Program-made: the position numbers and the translations under genes
Source: Flabesymbios commensalis
Taxonomy: Eukaryota > Annelida > Polychaeta > Terebellida > Flabelligeridae
Assembly: GCA_964017125.1 (NCBI GenBank)
Contig: OZ024902.1
Coordinates: forward strand, 100,098,796-100,162,795
DNA length: 64,000 nucleotides
Reading direction: 5' to 3'
Notes under the pieces: generated by a model
The model's database searches: none
What the model saw: only the letters and a program-made list of their open reading frames with translations
Told to the model about the DNA's origin: nothing
Shown here: piece by piece, positions 46,686 through 59,895 of the stretch
Layout: the number at the start of each line of letters is the position of its first letter
Position numbering within the stretch: position 1 is the first letter of the stretch

Positions 46686-47659
46686 TCCCGAATGAGTGAC
46701 TGCTTGAGACAAGCCGTACGTCCTTGATGACGTAATTATTTTCAGTCATTTTAATAAATCCTTTCACCAACGACCTTGGATGGGGTTTGCGTAAATTTTG
46801 CCGTTGGCTCAATAAAGGGCAAATGTTGGCAACATTCGCCCACCATTGACTCCAGACTGGTAGTTATTGTGGATCAAGCATGCTGTTACGGAGACAAAAC
46901 CTTTTCATTACTACGATCTCACATGGAAAAAAGCAAGGACAAAGTATGGTAAAATATTTAATATAATTTTCATTATTTTACTTTTCCTGGCTATATCATC
47001 AAAATCAGTGGCTTTGAAAAAGTGTCCCAAATTATTGTCACCTGAGCTGTTCGTTTGATTTAATTTATCACCCATTGCCGAGCTCTTTTTTCGTAACTGA
47101 CGACATGCTATAAAAAGAAACAGTTGACTAATTCCACAGTTTTCACTCAGCAAGAAAAAGGCTGTGCTATGACCTTAATGTTGCAAATTACGGCAGGGAT
47201 ACAGAAATCAAAACATCACCCAGACACTTGAATTTTGGCAACCAACTGCTGAGATGAACGTTAATGAGAGTTTTAGGTTTTAGATACATCAGGGCACCCA
47301 ATGATTTCAATGAGTGCCCCGCAATACAATAACAGTGGCAAATATACCACATATATGCACATGCCAATCGGGCATAATCTCCTGCCTCTTTGCGTTTTTT
47401 TCAGTCCACGAGGGGATCATGGAAGAAAAAAAAAAGGTGTATTTTCATCTTTATGGCTAAGAAACTTTTTTACCCTCGGTGCACCCCATGCGGAAGCGTA
47501 GAGCAGGCAAACAAAACTTTACCCAGGTTTCACCCTGGGCAAACTGTCCAAACAGCCTAAAGATGGCCTCCAGAACTTCCTCATAGGGCAGTGGACATAG
47601 TCTATTTTCAGTTTTTGCATTTTTTTAAAAAAATGAAAAAAATGGCTCCCGTGTAAAAA

Positions 47660-47790
47660 AAAACGGAGTGGCTAATCGTACGGCAAAGTTATAATGGGAG
47701 TCAATGGGAGCCCGTCATTTCGTAAACGAGGCTGCCCATAGAGTTACATTATAAAGAATCACATAGGCCTACGATTAGCCACTGCCAAAA
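47660..47790. mobile_element. Short inverted-repeat element
   Basis: gtggctaatcgtacgg near 47667 and cctacgattagccact near 47768 are inverted. The interior has ataatgggagtcaatgggag and catagagttacattataa, also partly complementary. About 120 bp. Confidence 0.5.
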
Positions 47791-48519
47791 AATTATCACA
47801 AGGGCCCATAGCATTCTGTTCCACTTACCTCTTCAAGCATTTGTTGCAACAATTATGAAATTAAAGGCGAGAGCTGGCACCATTTTTCGTAATTGTGAGA
47901 AATCCAATGATGGAGATCAAGTAATACTTAAGCAAAAAAAAAAAAAAAAACGAGAAAAATATGTCTTTTATTGCAGTGTCTCACAAATTCACATAATTCA
48001 TAAAAAAAACACGAAAAAAACATCAAAATGACTTTTTGTGATATACATATTAATATTATCTATTGAGCGACTATTTGCACCCTGGATGTTTACTTACCAG
48101 ATCAATATTATGCTTGAAACATCAACTTTGCTGACGGTGGATAAAAATGAGCAAACGTTGGTTGAACGTCTCAATAAATTTTTTGCAGGATATTACCACG
48201 CTGACTGTACAGCAAATCATAAGTATGTTCCCGAAAGATGTTTGTTTTATATTTATCGCTATCACGGTCCGCAATAAGCACTGAAGGCATGACAGTGCAT
48301 CAGATCACTGAGCGACCAACCACATAGCCTATCTCAAGACATTGGGACGACGTTTTTTATAACTAGTGGTCGCTCATTGTACTAAATATTCAACTTAATC
48401 ATGAAGAATCATGTTTTTTTACATTTTACTTTGAAATAAAACTATTTTCATAACAAACTACGTATATATAAAGCTATACTAGTATCAATTATTAAAAAAA
48501 ACTAATGGTACTATCTTTT

Positions 48520-48700
48520 TTTTTTTGCTTTATCAGCCTCATCCGGCCTTTATTGGGCCTATAGATGAGCTAAATGCCATCGTGTTGCGTCTGTCGTCTG
48601 TCCACAATTCACAAGAAATGCTTCTCCTCCCTCAGTTCTCATCCGATTTCAATTTTGTTTGGATTGTTTGAAAGAGCGCGTGCATTGAGACAGCGTTGGG
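48520..48700 (+). repeat. Repeat-like segment, unassigned
   Basis: The words tcatccggcctttattgggc, ctatagatgagctaaatgcc and gttgcgtctgtcgtctgtcc look like those of dispersed invertebrate repeats, but no second copy is in the window. A partial TGTTGGGTCA core follows at 48690. Confidence 0.3.
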
Positions 48701-49179
48701 TCAACATCTCATGTGCGTCTGCAGTGCAGCACTGTGTATTGGTGCTGTTTATATTTTCATGTAGTCTGGTGTTCGATGATTGCAGAACAATTGTAAAATA
48801 CAAGGATTACGTTGCTGTGTTTATTAGAGCGTGTTGAACCCTGCCTATAGAGGCTTGGTAGTTATCCTATGAATAATATAATATCAGTGATAATATCTTA
48901 TCACACGATTTATTTAAAGAAACATCATATAAATTAGTGTTATAATATTCATTACACAATTTAAAAACAAGTCACTACACCCGGTTGGGAGTGCTTGCAC
49001 GGTATTCTAATATACTGCTATCATGTGTACTAACATCTTGCACTTGTGCATCTAATTATTTTTAAGCAAGTTTCTGCAATCTAATGTAGTTATTGGCGGA
49101 GAATATATATTTGTGCTGATTACAGTTTTACATGGCACATTGCTTAAGTATGAACTTCGGTCTGTTTCAAAAAATAACT

Positions 49180-50050
49180 CTCAATAATGTTCAGAACCGC
49201 AGGGTTCTTGTTTTATTTTGGGATCTTGATTGTGCATAAATCGTGCATATGGCCGTCATCTTAGAAAATATATTTTTTCACTTTTCGTCAGAAAGACGAA
49301 TGTGTAATACCACTTTTCAATGTGAATTTGGTATGAGAAGTCATTTATGATGCTATTTTAATATCTTAGGTATTGTTCATGCATGAATCTAAGATGGCCG
49401 CCACCGCCATCTTGTAAAATATATTGTTTATTTTCACATGTGAGACTCATTTCCGACACCATTTTCTTCAGTTCTTTATATTCGAGCATAAACCATTAAA
49501 CTAATATGTCTACCATCACCATCTTTTGTAACAAATTTTCGTCTTTTGGCATACAAATGTATTATACTAGTATTATAGGCCGATATTATCATATATTTCA
49601 AACTGATTTTTGCACACTTAGTCACTATAAACTCCGGCCTTCACGACACTGTTTTGTCACTTTGAGGTCATGCTCATGCATAAATTAAATATGGCTGCTT
49701 CTCTATCTTGGTGAACATTCAAACCTTAGTTTTAAATTTTTCACCCCATACCTTTTCAACATTTCGTTAGAATTCACTCCCATGACAATACGTTGTAAAT
49801 GTATCACGCTAGAAATATTTATAGTAAACACAATGGTTTGCTTTTGGACAAATTACCCCCTTAAAAATGTATATATGAAAGTGTTATTGGCGATAGCGGT
49901 TGGGATATATGTGCAATTATGGCATATTTCAAATATTTCAATGTGAATTCGACGGCCATTTTTTTTTTCAATTTTTAACACTTTCCAATGCAATACAAAT
50001 TGTTATCCGCCCTAACGCTCATCTATGGTATCTATAGAACATATCTGTAG
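49180..50050. repeat. Diverged tandem array, ~230-250-bp units
   Basis: Recurring order: tcatgcatgaatctaagatg, a gccgcc/gccatcttg stretch, tttttcac, a gtgtaataccac-like word and tttcaatgtgaatt. Units begin near 49220, 49375, 49670 and 49860. The segment 45650-45960 looks like a further member. Confidence 0.45.
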
Positions 50051-50939
50051 AGATATATCGTTTGTAACAGCGATTTGCACCATGTTGACACGAGTTTGAT
50101 GGCTAGCTGAATTGTTATTTAGATGTAGCAGTAGCGCCCCCTTTAGGCGGGTCTTAAGATAGGTTTTGCACCAATTGCGTCACTTAAGACTTACATATCT
50201 GTAATCACAGACCCAAAACGACACTTGTAGCACAAGTTTGATTGATGTACCCAATATGTGATATAAACTGATTTTGGGGGGTGATTCAAGTGCCCTCCTT
50301 ACTTAACGCACCAATTTTAAAAATTAAGATCGACCATTTCGAGGTCCCCACACAGCCAGCTGATGACTTTAACGGCCCAAGTGTGGTACTCGACACCAAA
50401 ACGGAATGACGGATGCTCATTGACAATTTACCATCACGTGACGTGAAACACCGTCTTTTCGTTGGATAGGTGTCGATAACTACACTTTGGCCACTTTAAC
50501 TATTAAACCTTTTGTACTATGGCCACTTTAACTATCAAACCTTTTTTGTAATACAAATCTCTGCTAGCTCCCACATTATTACTATAGAACAAAAAAGGCG
50601 GTTTCAGGGAGCGATATACTATGAAAAATTTAAACCTAATAATTCCAAATAGGGCGACTTGCGGCTGTTATTGACTTTAATATGCGTAATATGTGGAGAA
50701 CCGTACCACATAGCTAGACCATTACCATAAAACCAAATCTGTGGCTTCACTGCTCAGGGACGATATTCCGATGCTCTTAGAAAAATTCAGCCCTATCAAA
50801 TTCAGAATGGCCGAACATGACTAATTTGAAATATGTTGTAATGAGATTTTGAAGTTATAGTTAAAAGTCATTTTTAAATGATATTCCCTTTTAAATGATG
50901 ATTAGAGGCTGAGGCCTAATTCCTACGCCGACGGGCCTT

Positions 50940-51405
50940 GTTTACTATATCGTATCCCCGCGCATAAACGTGCATGCACTTATAAGTACATGCACTTATA
51001 TTTGAATACTACGAGCATGCATTTATATTCGAAAATTACTTTGCGTACCACTGTGTAACTCAGACACATAGTGCAGGTGAGAATAATATTGATATGTATT
51101 GACTTATAGGAACCCTCATTAGTATATGTCCATAATAATAATAATAATAATAAAAATAATAATATGAGGTGCGATATGACAGACCAGGTAGTGTCAACAC
51201 ATATTTTCTGTCAACACCTATTGTTTCGTTTTAGTTGAAATAAATCAAATAATAACGATTTTAAAGAATTTGAAGACATCTTAAGTTTATTTTTATGTTC
51301 GAATATAAGTGCATGCACTTATTTTTTTCGATAAATAAGTGAATCTTTAAATATAAGTGCATGCACGTTAATGCGCGAGGATGCGGTATGCCCCATGTGC
51401 CTGGG
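50940..51405. mobile_element. MITE with TGCATGCA-rich inverted ends
   Basis: Left end atcgtatccccgcgcataaa then cgtgcatgcacttata. Right end tataagtgcatgcacg then ttaatgcgcgaggatgcggt, reverse-complementary. GTGCATGCAC or a near variant appears four to five times. The interior has an AAT microsatellite. Confidence 0.75.
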
Positions 51406-51489
51406 AGGAATCTAGTGACAGCTGATGACGGCCATCATATTTTTGATGGACTGATCTGGATATATCCAAGGGGTATTATGCTTGTAATG

Positions 51490-51760
51490 TTTTCATGCCG
51501 ATAACAGTCACATCTAGTTTGTTTGTATTTTTGTCTGCCTGGTTTGAAGCCAGCCTGGTTAGCTAGTTTGTGTGCCGGGTTGGCTAACTTTGTTTGCCTA
51601 GTTAGCCTGCCTTATCAGCCTGTCCAGTTTGCTGGCCTATTTAGCCTATTCAACCTAACTGACGAGCCTGACTATTTTGTTTGTCTCCTTAGCCTGCCTG
51701 GTTAGCCTTGCTGGTTTGTCGGCCTGGTTTGCTTGGGTGGGTGGGTAGTTGGCAGACGCC
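51490..51760 (+). repeat. Degenerate GCCTGGTTAG short tandem repeat
   Basis: A run of words such as gcctggttagc, gcctagttagcctgcc and gcctggtttgc at 10-20-bp steps. No coding frame is plausible. Confidence 0.6.
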
Positions 51761-52321
51761 GCAGTTCCCGTCAAGGTCACTGTGTGCCAGACCAGACAAG
51801 TCGGACTGGCCAGCCTACGTCTGACCCACTTTAAGGTCAGGCAGTCTGACCTGCCGTGCCACCTGAACGAACAAGCGCTGACCATCAGCTCCATCAGCAT
51901 CTGCTGAACTAAGTGGGCAGGCTTTACAGATGTGTTTGCAAATCCAGCAGCTGTAGCTGTTCTAGGTAGATAGTCACCAGCATCCTGCAGAGGAGCAAGA
52001 CTGTTCATATGTGACAACTACACCAGTGATGCAGTGAGCCAGGCAGGCAGGCAAGCGGACAGGCAGTTAGTCAGCTACCGACACATCACTTAGCTGACCT
52101 GTCACTTTGCCACTGGCCTGGTCACCAGCTGGCTGCTTCAGGAGGTTAACAGTGTACTGACACTGACACTGGTACTGACATCAGATTGTGAGAGGATTGC
52201 CAGAGGGACTAGTGTGTGACCGCGAGGGCGACTACCCTCTACACCCCCAGGCTGGCTGCTGCTGCCCCCGCCAACACCACCGCACCACCATCATTCCCCG
52301 CACCAGGATGGCTCAACGCAA
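51760..52321 (+). promoter_or_regulatory. GC-rich patch, possible internal promoter/first exon
   Basis: Non-repetitive GC-rich DNA in the 27-kb intron, ending with ccaccaccatcattccccgc and an ATG at 52308 (MAQR), with a GTAGGT donor after AA at 52321. The exon would end in phase 2, so it does not join the MH2 exon at 59669 in frame. If transcribed, it could be a 5' UTR exon or the start of a different gene. Confidence 0.25.
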
Positions 52322-52620
52322 GTAGGTGCAAAAATACACCCTTGTCCTGACTACTCGGTCGTCTTGGCAACCGCTGGTGGCCACTTTTCTGATTGGGTGA
52401 GAAAATTTAGACCTACCTTACGTAACACTCCCAAGCAGAAAGGTGTTTTACCACAGTCACCAATACTTGTAGAGATATGGGTGTTATGGTTATCTATATC
52501 TGGTGTTATACTATTGCTTTATGTTAATGGGTGGTTGATAGCTTTAACTATGCTATTTTACACTGACAGTCCACTGTTATATCGGTAATTGATTATTATT
52601 TTCAAATACAAACAAATTGA
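52322..52620 (+). other. Open frame downstream of GC-rich patch, unassigned
   Basis: Open frame 52364-52588 (74 codons) includes a hydrophobic run (EIWVLWLSISGVILLLYVNG). It resembles no family I know. It may be chance or part of a transcript starting at the patch. Confidence 0.15.
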
Positions 52621-54246
52621 TTGCCTGATTTTCTAAGGTGAAGTTTTGCGTCTCTCATGTACGCAAGCCAATCACTGTTTCTTTGAGCAAAATTGTGAGT
52701 GACTTATATGCTGCGTCGTTATGCATGTGAATACCATGCATTTTTAATCAACTGATCAATCGAGAATTAGAAAATATCGTTTACTGTGGGATTGAAAGGT
52801 AGATTTTGTTTGCTCTAGTTGCGTAACCTGACAAATTTCACCGATCAACAGTGGATATTATATGACATCGCAGGTAGACATGATACAGGACATATGTATG
52901 GAATCATGGCGTGATGTCCACAGCTATTTCTGTCTGTCTGCAGACTACTGCCAGACAACACGACCTTGGTCTGCAGTTGAGCTCGTTGTATGATTTCCTG
53001 TGACGGACACATAAAATCAGGCAGAAACCATTCTTTTTAAAGGTTTCTGGTGCATTTGCTTGATCGGCTTTTAACATTCGAATGTTCGCTTTCACAGTGT
53101 TTGTCATTCTGAAAAAATATTTGGTTAATGGCTTTTGTGTTGTGTGTAATTTGTAATGCAGACATGCTATGAGATAATCATTATGGCTTTTGTGTAGCTT
53201 ATACAGTAACGTCAGTATCAACTTTACTTTCCTTGTATACGTCATAGATTCCAATCTTTTTTACTGGCAGCCAATTGTTCCAGCTTTCAGCAAGTGATTT
53301 GTCGAGTTGTAGATGATGTGGACAGGGTTGGTCAGACTAACAGCTAATCTAAAGAGACTTGACACATCTCTCTGCCGGATTGGAACAGCCTTCTTCTATA
53401 CACAACATCCTACTCTTTTCGTGTGGTACTGGTCGGCAGCGAAGCTTTCAACCTGACCGTATACATGTATAGCTCTGCTGGTATATTGATTCACATGTGT
53501 CCTTGGGCGTTGAATAACATGTCAAATTAGGAGTCATTGAACATGTATCTGCCCCATGTCCTTGACTTTTGTGTCGATGACAAGCAAAACCGTCTGTCTA
53601 TACTTATTATGTTAACAATGTAATTTATTTTGTTTAGATTTATCATGCATATCATTTTGTTCACCAGTTGTAACAAAATAAATTTATTTTATTGCTTCCC
53701 AAAGTCACTGTTCTGGATTGAACTCGAACTACGTGGATTTCTGGAGCATTAGTTTAAATATTAATTTTACCCAGTGTCTGATTTCACATTAAAATGCAGC
53801 CTGTCTGAAAGCTAACATTTATCCCGGTCACAAAAGTAATTTTCTAGATTTTGAACTTCACAAAATAATTCTATTATTTGTATCCACAGAAAAAGGGATC
53901 TTAAGACTTTCGTTTTAAATAAATCTTACCGGGTTCAGCCTGCAATGTTAATTTTTTCAGCTAGGTTTTATTCTATTTTTCTATAATTATATGTTATAAA
54001 AAGATATATTTATATACAAATATCTATCATGAACATCACAGTGAATGTCCAATTGCGAAAATTGACTGAATATCGGCATATGGTGGATCCACCTTATATG
54101 ATAATTAAAAATCTTAATGTTATGGTTATGCCTCCACCAGCCTGTGGGCGGAGGCATTATGTATTTGGTTTATCCGCTCGTCTGACGTATTATGTAGTTG
54201 GGTTTCCCGTCCATTTTGCTGTCCGTCAGGGGTGCAATTTAAAGTA

Positions 54247-54428
54247 GTAAAAGCAAGTAGCAAATCACTGCTTTACGTCACTTTTCGGCACAAAAGGTCT
54301 TTTAGGTGACATTGTAATACGATAAAAACGTTGTTGTCAATTGATGAGATGAAATGATGTACAGATCATGATGTGAAGGTGGGGGTGATAGGGCATGGTG
54401 GGTTATTGAGCGCGTTTTCCTTCGAATA
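54247..54428 (-). mobile_element. TAC-tail short element, truncated copy
   Basis: Minus strand 3' end: gcacaaaaggtcttttaggt, acgttgttgtcaattgatga, gggtgatagggcatggtggg and gcgttttccttcga, about the same length as the copy at 3333. Confidence 0.8.
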
Positions 54429-54439
54429 AAGCAATTAAA

Positions 54440-54615
54440 GTGACGTACTTAATCTTAAATGTCCATAGACTAAAATTGCGTCTTTTAAATTTTGGATTGC
54501 GCATTTACCAGTTAAAAGAGAAATAAGAATGAGATCTAATATTACTCCTGTATTTCTCATTTTGGACATCGATGTATCAAATTAAATCTCATTCTATAAA
54601 AGTGATGATTCTTAG
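54440..54615. mobile_element. Diverged partial copy of the 38946 foldback
   Basis: Shares aatgtccatagactaaaatt, gcgcatttaccagttaaaag, a tgtatttctcattttggaca centre and an aaatctcattct arm. Only the middle of the element remains. Confidence 0.5.
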
Positions 54616-55869
54616 TCTGATTGAGTCGCTTCAACTTCTGCAGCAAAGCCATAATCATCAATGCCTGTGGGGAAACCCTTTCCAGTCTCATATATTTTGC
54701 AAATATAGGAATTGAATTTATGAATAATTTAAATAGCCATCAAAAAGTGTATCTATGTTAATCGTCTAAAATATTTCAATATAATAGCCTTGAATCGCAT
54801 ATATAGTATAAACATATAGTAATAATAATAATTTAAGTATCTATTTGGCGCCTAGGGCTGCTCATGGCGTCTTACATCATAGTATTATCCCTGGTCATTG
54901 GACCTGCTCGTTCATGTACCATTTCCACCCCCCGGGGAGCATGCAGTCAGCGCTGCAGCCGTGTGGCGCTGATAAGTTGTCGTACAACAATTGCCATCTC
55001 TGTCCCACCAGGTACTCATTCACACCTGAGTGAAGTGAAGCACTTGAGGGTAAAGTGCCCTGCCTAAGGACACAACATTGATACCACAATTTTCCAACGT
55101 TGAGAGGGTTGAAACATGATCTTTCTCTGAAAATCCAGCACCCAGCGGGCCTTGAAGTCGCCCTAACTATTGTGCCACGTCCCTCTCTAGTTTGTAATTA
55201 TATTCAGCAATTGGAACAACACAATATAATTGTAATACAAGTTTCCTCACGGAATCGTATATTTTATATACGCATACATTGATGGTATACTGACACTTCT
55301 GCGCGTTTATTTGTTGAACCTACTGTACCGTGGCCATCAACATATTCATGAAAGGTCAAGGTCGCAATTCAAGGATGATAATAAACACGGTCGTAAACAG
55401 TCAAATGCTATTCACTACAACACTGTCGTGGGATCATTAATTTATCGACGGCTTCACGATCTGAAGCCAGCCTATGTGTTTTAGACTAATAGCAATACCT
55501 TAATGCGCAAAAAGAATTCGCGTTGATATTTTCAAACCCACTATTTTATCATCACTAAAACATACCAGCGCGAAGGGCAACGCGAAACTGTTAAAAAAAA
55601 TTGCGCGTCGCGCCGGTATTCCCGCTGGTTTTCGCGTGGGACCATATATATATATATTTATATATACAATATGGTCTTGGAACAGGATAAAACGCCTCAC
55701 ATTTCGCGCTGATTTTCGCGTTGGTGTGTAGACAGTAACACAGTCAGGCGAATTTCGGACATGTTTAATAACAACACATTCAGTTGGCCTATGTCTAATT
55801 CGAAGGAAAAATCACTCATTTATCAACTATATATCAACTATAAAAGTCTTACGAACTATTGTTATAATT

Positions 55870-56989
55870 AAGCAGCCCTCGCCGAGGCGGGCTGCTTACT
55901 GTATTCCACACGGTACGCCGCCGCCGCCGCAATAATTTTTTTCAAGATAGCTACTAATCTATACGGAATACGGCGTTGTCTCATTGGTGTCGGCTTGATC
56001 ACTGAAGTTAAACAACGTCGCGCCCAGTTCATAATTGGATGAGTGACCGCCTGGGACTGCCAGGTGCCGTATACACTATGACATCGTGCAGCGATGTCGT
56101 GTCGTGGGGCTCAGAGAACCATGTAAATCAGATGGCTCGTCTGACTGACTTTCAGTTGGACGTGAAAGAACCTCAATGAAGGAGGCGCAGTTTCCATCCG
56201 GCGAGACCCCAGAAAATCAACAATGTTGAGTACTTGGCATACACAGCTATGAATGATAACAGGCCTTGCTAAGTTACTCCCGTGGCGCGATAGCACAATA
56301 GTGCGTACTGCCACGTAATATACAGATACAGAATCTATCAACTTCTGCTTCCTTATACTTCACATAGCCATCACATACCACTGGGGAATTGTTTTGATGA
56401 CATTTTGATCTCCATATCATCCACCATTTAATTACTATGGCCAATCACTAAGAAAACCGCGTTTCAGGATAAAGGTTCTATCAGATCTTCTTTTAATTTG
56501 GTAAATATGTTCCAACTATGTCAGGATAACCCATGTCAAATTGCGCACTAATAAAATCCAAAATGGCCGCCAGTCGGCCATTAAAAAAAAAAATTCTTAT
56601 TATCTCGGAAATCTTGCATGATAGCTGATCTATGAACTTCTGCTTCCTCATATTTCACATAAGCATCCGATACCACCAGGGGATTTTGGGTGACATTTTG
56701 ATTACCATATTATCAACCCTTTAATTACTAGTCTAAGATCTTGTGTGATATTTACGCAACTCAAAATCAAAGCAAAATAGTTGGACCATGCATATAGAAC
56801 AAAAGGTAAGGACTCACACAAGGATAACCCATGAGAAATTTTGCAGAAATAAAATCCAAAATGGCCGAATGAAATCTCGGAAATGTTGCATAATAGCTAT
56901 AAAAGCGGTAATATAAAATAAACCTTGAGAAAGTTTCCTGATCTATATCAAATGTTAAATGGCCGACTGGCGAAAACGGAGGGCTGCTT
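55870..56989 (+). mobile_element. MITE, GCAGCCCTC-terminus family, copy 2
   Basis: Ends AAGCAGCCCTC (55870-55880) and GAGGGCTGCTT (56979-56989). Just inside, the ccgccgccgccgc block mirrors copy 1 at 1653-2190. The stretch with cttctgcttcctcatatttc and taccaccaggggatt (56615-56725) repeats 56338-56440, so copy 2 has an internal duplication. A 5S-derived SINE is inserted near the left end. Confidence 0.75.
55963..56331 (+). mobile_element. 5S rRNA-derived SINE (SINE3-like)
   Basis: 369 bp between 7-bp direct repeats AATCTAT (55956-55962, 56332-56338). The head matches the 3' two thirds of 5S rRNA, including gttaaacaacgtcgcgccc (A-box region), ttggatgagtgaccgcctgg (C-box region) and ccaggtgccgtata. 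A non-5S body follows. Comparison with copy 1 of the host MITE shows the empty site. Confidence 0.75.
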
Positions 56990-57436
56990 TGTGTTCGTTT
57001 ACTAACAACTGTTCCTAGTTATACCTTAAAATATAATGCGATACAAATATATATACATTTGACAAGACATTGCGAAAGTCTTGTTTAAATTCAAACATCA
57101 TACCGTCCGGAATCACCGTCCGGAATCACCGATATTAGTGCAGAAAGAGTCATATGAAAAACAATGTTGTGTTGGGCGTCCGAATTCACCGCACACCTTC
57201 CGAAATCACTTCTTACTGAGGCGATGATAGGCTCCTTTTGGAGGATAACGTTGGTATCCCCACATTTGGTAAAAGAACAGCATTGTGACCACACCAAATT
57301 TGTAGGTCCAAGGAAACGTGTACAATATGCCTCACCTAGTGACGTAAGAACCACAGACAGCATCATTGGCACTACACCGTGTATCTTGAACGTAACTAAG
57401 ATTGACGTCGGGAGGGTATTTTCACATCCATTTGTA

Positions 57437-58325
57437 TCCCCCGCCCACGAAGTAGGGGCTGGGGGAATTGTCATCACCACGTCTGGCCTTGCGTCTGTGC
57501 GTCCGTGTTTCGTTTCTGGACGATATATCGGAAACCGTTAGCCAGAATCTTTTCATATTGCATACACACATCCCTTATAGGTTGTAGATGTGCCTTTTGA
57601 GGGTTATGACCTTTGATTTTGAGGCGATTATTTAATTTGACGGATGATAAGTTCAGTTTCCGGACGATATATCTGAAAACGTTTGCTGAATTGTTTTTAT
57701 ATTGCACACACACATTCCTTAGGGGGTGAGGATGTGCCTTTTGGGGGTTATAACCTTTGACCTAATTTTTTACCTTCGATTTCGTGGCCTTTATTAACTT
57801 TAATTGATGGCGGATGATAAGTTAAGTTTTTTCGGACGACATCTCGGAAAGCGTTCATACACACATCCCTTAGGGTGTGTAGATGTGCCTTTTGGGGGTT
57901 GTGACCTTTGACCTAATTTTTTCACCTTTAATTTTGATGTCATTATCAGATTATTGACTTTAATTGATAAGTTGAATTTTCAAATGATATCTCGGCAAGT
58001 GTTTGCTGGATTGTTTTCATATTGCACACACACATCCCTTAGGTGGTGTAGATGTGCCTTTTTAAGGGCTATTACCGTTGACCTACTTTTAACCTTTGAC
58101 TTTGAGGCCATTATTGACTTTAATACACCTTTTTCAATAACAACACGCCACACGGTGAGCAACGCTGAACTGTTTTAATCAGACAACTGCTACACACTAT
58201 GCAATGACAACACGCCACTCAGTGAGCAACTGTGAACTGTTTTAATCAGACAATTGTTCACTGCGCAAACTCGTGCAAGCAGTCTATTAATGGCGGGGGA
58301 TATCATTAGCGTCAGCGCTCTTGTT
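57437..58325 (+). mobile_element. ATCCCCCGCC element, copy 2, with DR1 tandem array
   Basis: Starts tatcccccgcccacgaagta and ends ggcgggggatatcattagcg, then tcagcgctcttgttc. Contains five units like those at 43140, one shortened. An exact TGACCTTTGACCT lies at 57902-57914, with near versions in other units. A ~60-bp duplication (acaacacgccac, agcaactgtgaactgttt) lies near the 3' end. Confidence 0.75.
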
Positions 58326-59014
58326 CAGAGATGCTGATAGGTAATATAAGATAGAAATCAGGTGTTCACTCCATAATTTTTCGCAAGGTTTCGTCAATAA
58401 ACATCGACAATATCAGGTAGCCGTGGACGCCCACACCGTCAAGGTGACAGTGGGCAGTGTATTGCTAATATCTTTTCGACGGAGGAATCGACGTTTTTCA
58501 TGCGTAAATGGGAGCTAAATTTTGTTAATTCTTATCAACCTATTATCGACCTGATTAGTCTTAGAAGTGAGAAAGTTATACATGTTTTGTACGGGCGAAA
58601 TCTATTGCTGAAACCAAGGAATCTATAAGGTCCCTATTGATTCCTTGCTGAAACCTAAAATCCTTGCTATTGTTAAAACCTTCACTTTCAGCCCCGTTGG
58701 GGTTAGGGTTCTAAGTACCTGATAAAAGAAGCAGGCATCCGATCTCGCCACATCGGTTAATTAACACAAGAGAGCCGTGAAATATCTCTTGGGGCCATGC
58801 TTTATGCCGGATCTGGTCAATTTAGAAGCGCTCTTCCGAACTGCCCGATGGCAAGGAGGATCTACAAAACTTGAAATTCTCGCACGTATGAGGTGTACAG
58901 AGCGACATTTACTTCACCAGGTCAGGATGTGAGAGCTGTATGAGAGTAAGCGCTTCAGAGTACGAATCGGATGACCATGATAGTTACAAAATGAAATGAA
59001 TCGGGCTTTAGGCC

Positions 59015-59300
59015 ACCTTTGTGCACATATAGGCTAAATTGGGCCAGGAGAACCTCCTGAGGATGGTGAGATGATTGAGATGACACTGTCCTCCAGACAC
59101 AGAATTCGAAATTCGAACCCTGGCGGTCTGAGGCCGAGCACGCTACCTCTCGGTCACGGAGGCTCCCCACAATACTGACTTTCCCACGTGGATGGGGAAG
59201 AAACATTTTTTGTTTCTTACAAACCGCCGAGACCGGGAACCGAACCCCGGACTCTGGCGTGAAAGGCAGCGGTGCTAACCACTACCCTAGGGCCCCCGCC
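59015..59300 (-). mobile_element. Dimeric tRNA-derived SINE, copy 3
   Basis: Minus strand: first head with GGGTAGTGGTTAGCACCGC and GGGGTTCGGTTCCCGG, linker with AAGAAACAAAAAATGTTTCT, second head with GTGACCGAGAGGTAGCGTGC and GGGTTCGAATTTCGAA. Same order and spacing as 2265-2555, and the best preserved copy in the window. Confidence 0.8.
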
Positions 59301-59568
59301 CTTGATAGTTACAGGAGGATGGAATATGTCCCCTCTTAATACTGCAGCACTGTTAATGTGGTATACCTCAGATAAATGCACTTTTTCCCACATTCCATCT
59401 ATTTTAAGATAAGGAGGTAATTGTTCCCTAGTCCAATTATTCGAAGCCATTCGAATTACTGAAATATAATTGGCTCACATCGACTAAAACCAATGTCTGT
59501 CCCAGATGTATATTTGAAGGATAGAATAAGATGCTTGCAGTTTTTATCATTGTCTTGGCCAAGTGTGA

Positions 59569-59895
<327 letters not shown>

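Noticed and set aside
51655-52017. 120-codon minus-strand open frame
   Set aside because: It overlaps the GCCTG-type degenerate repeat and has no recognisable motif or splice context.
55978-56080. Functional 5S rRNA gene
   Set aside because: Only the 3' two thirds of 5S is present, diverged, and flanked by a SINE body and a target duplication.
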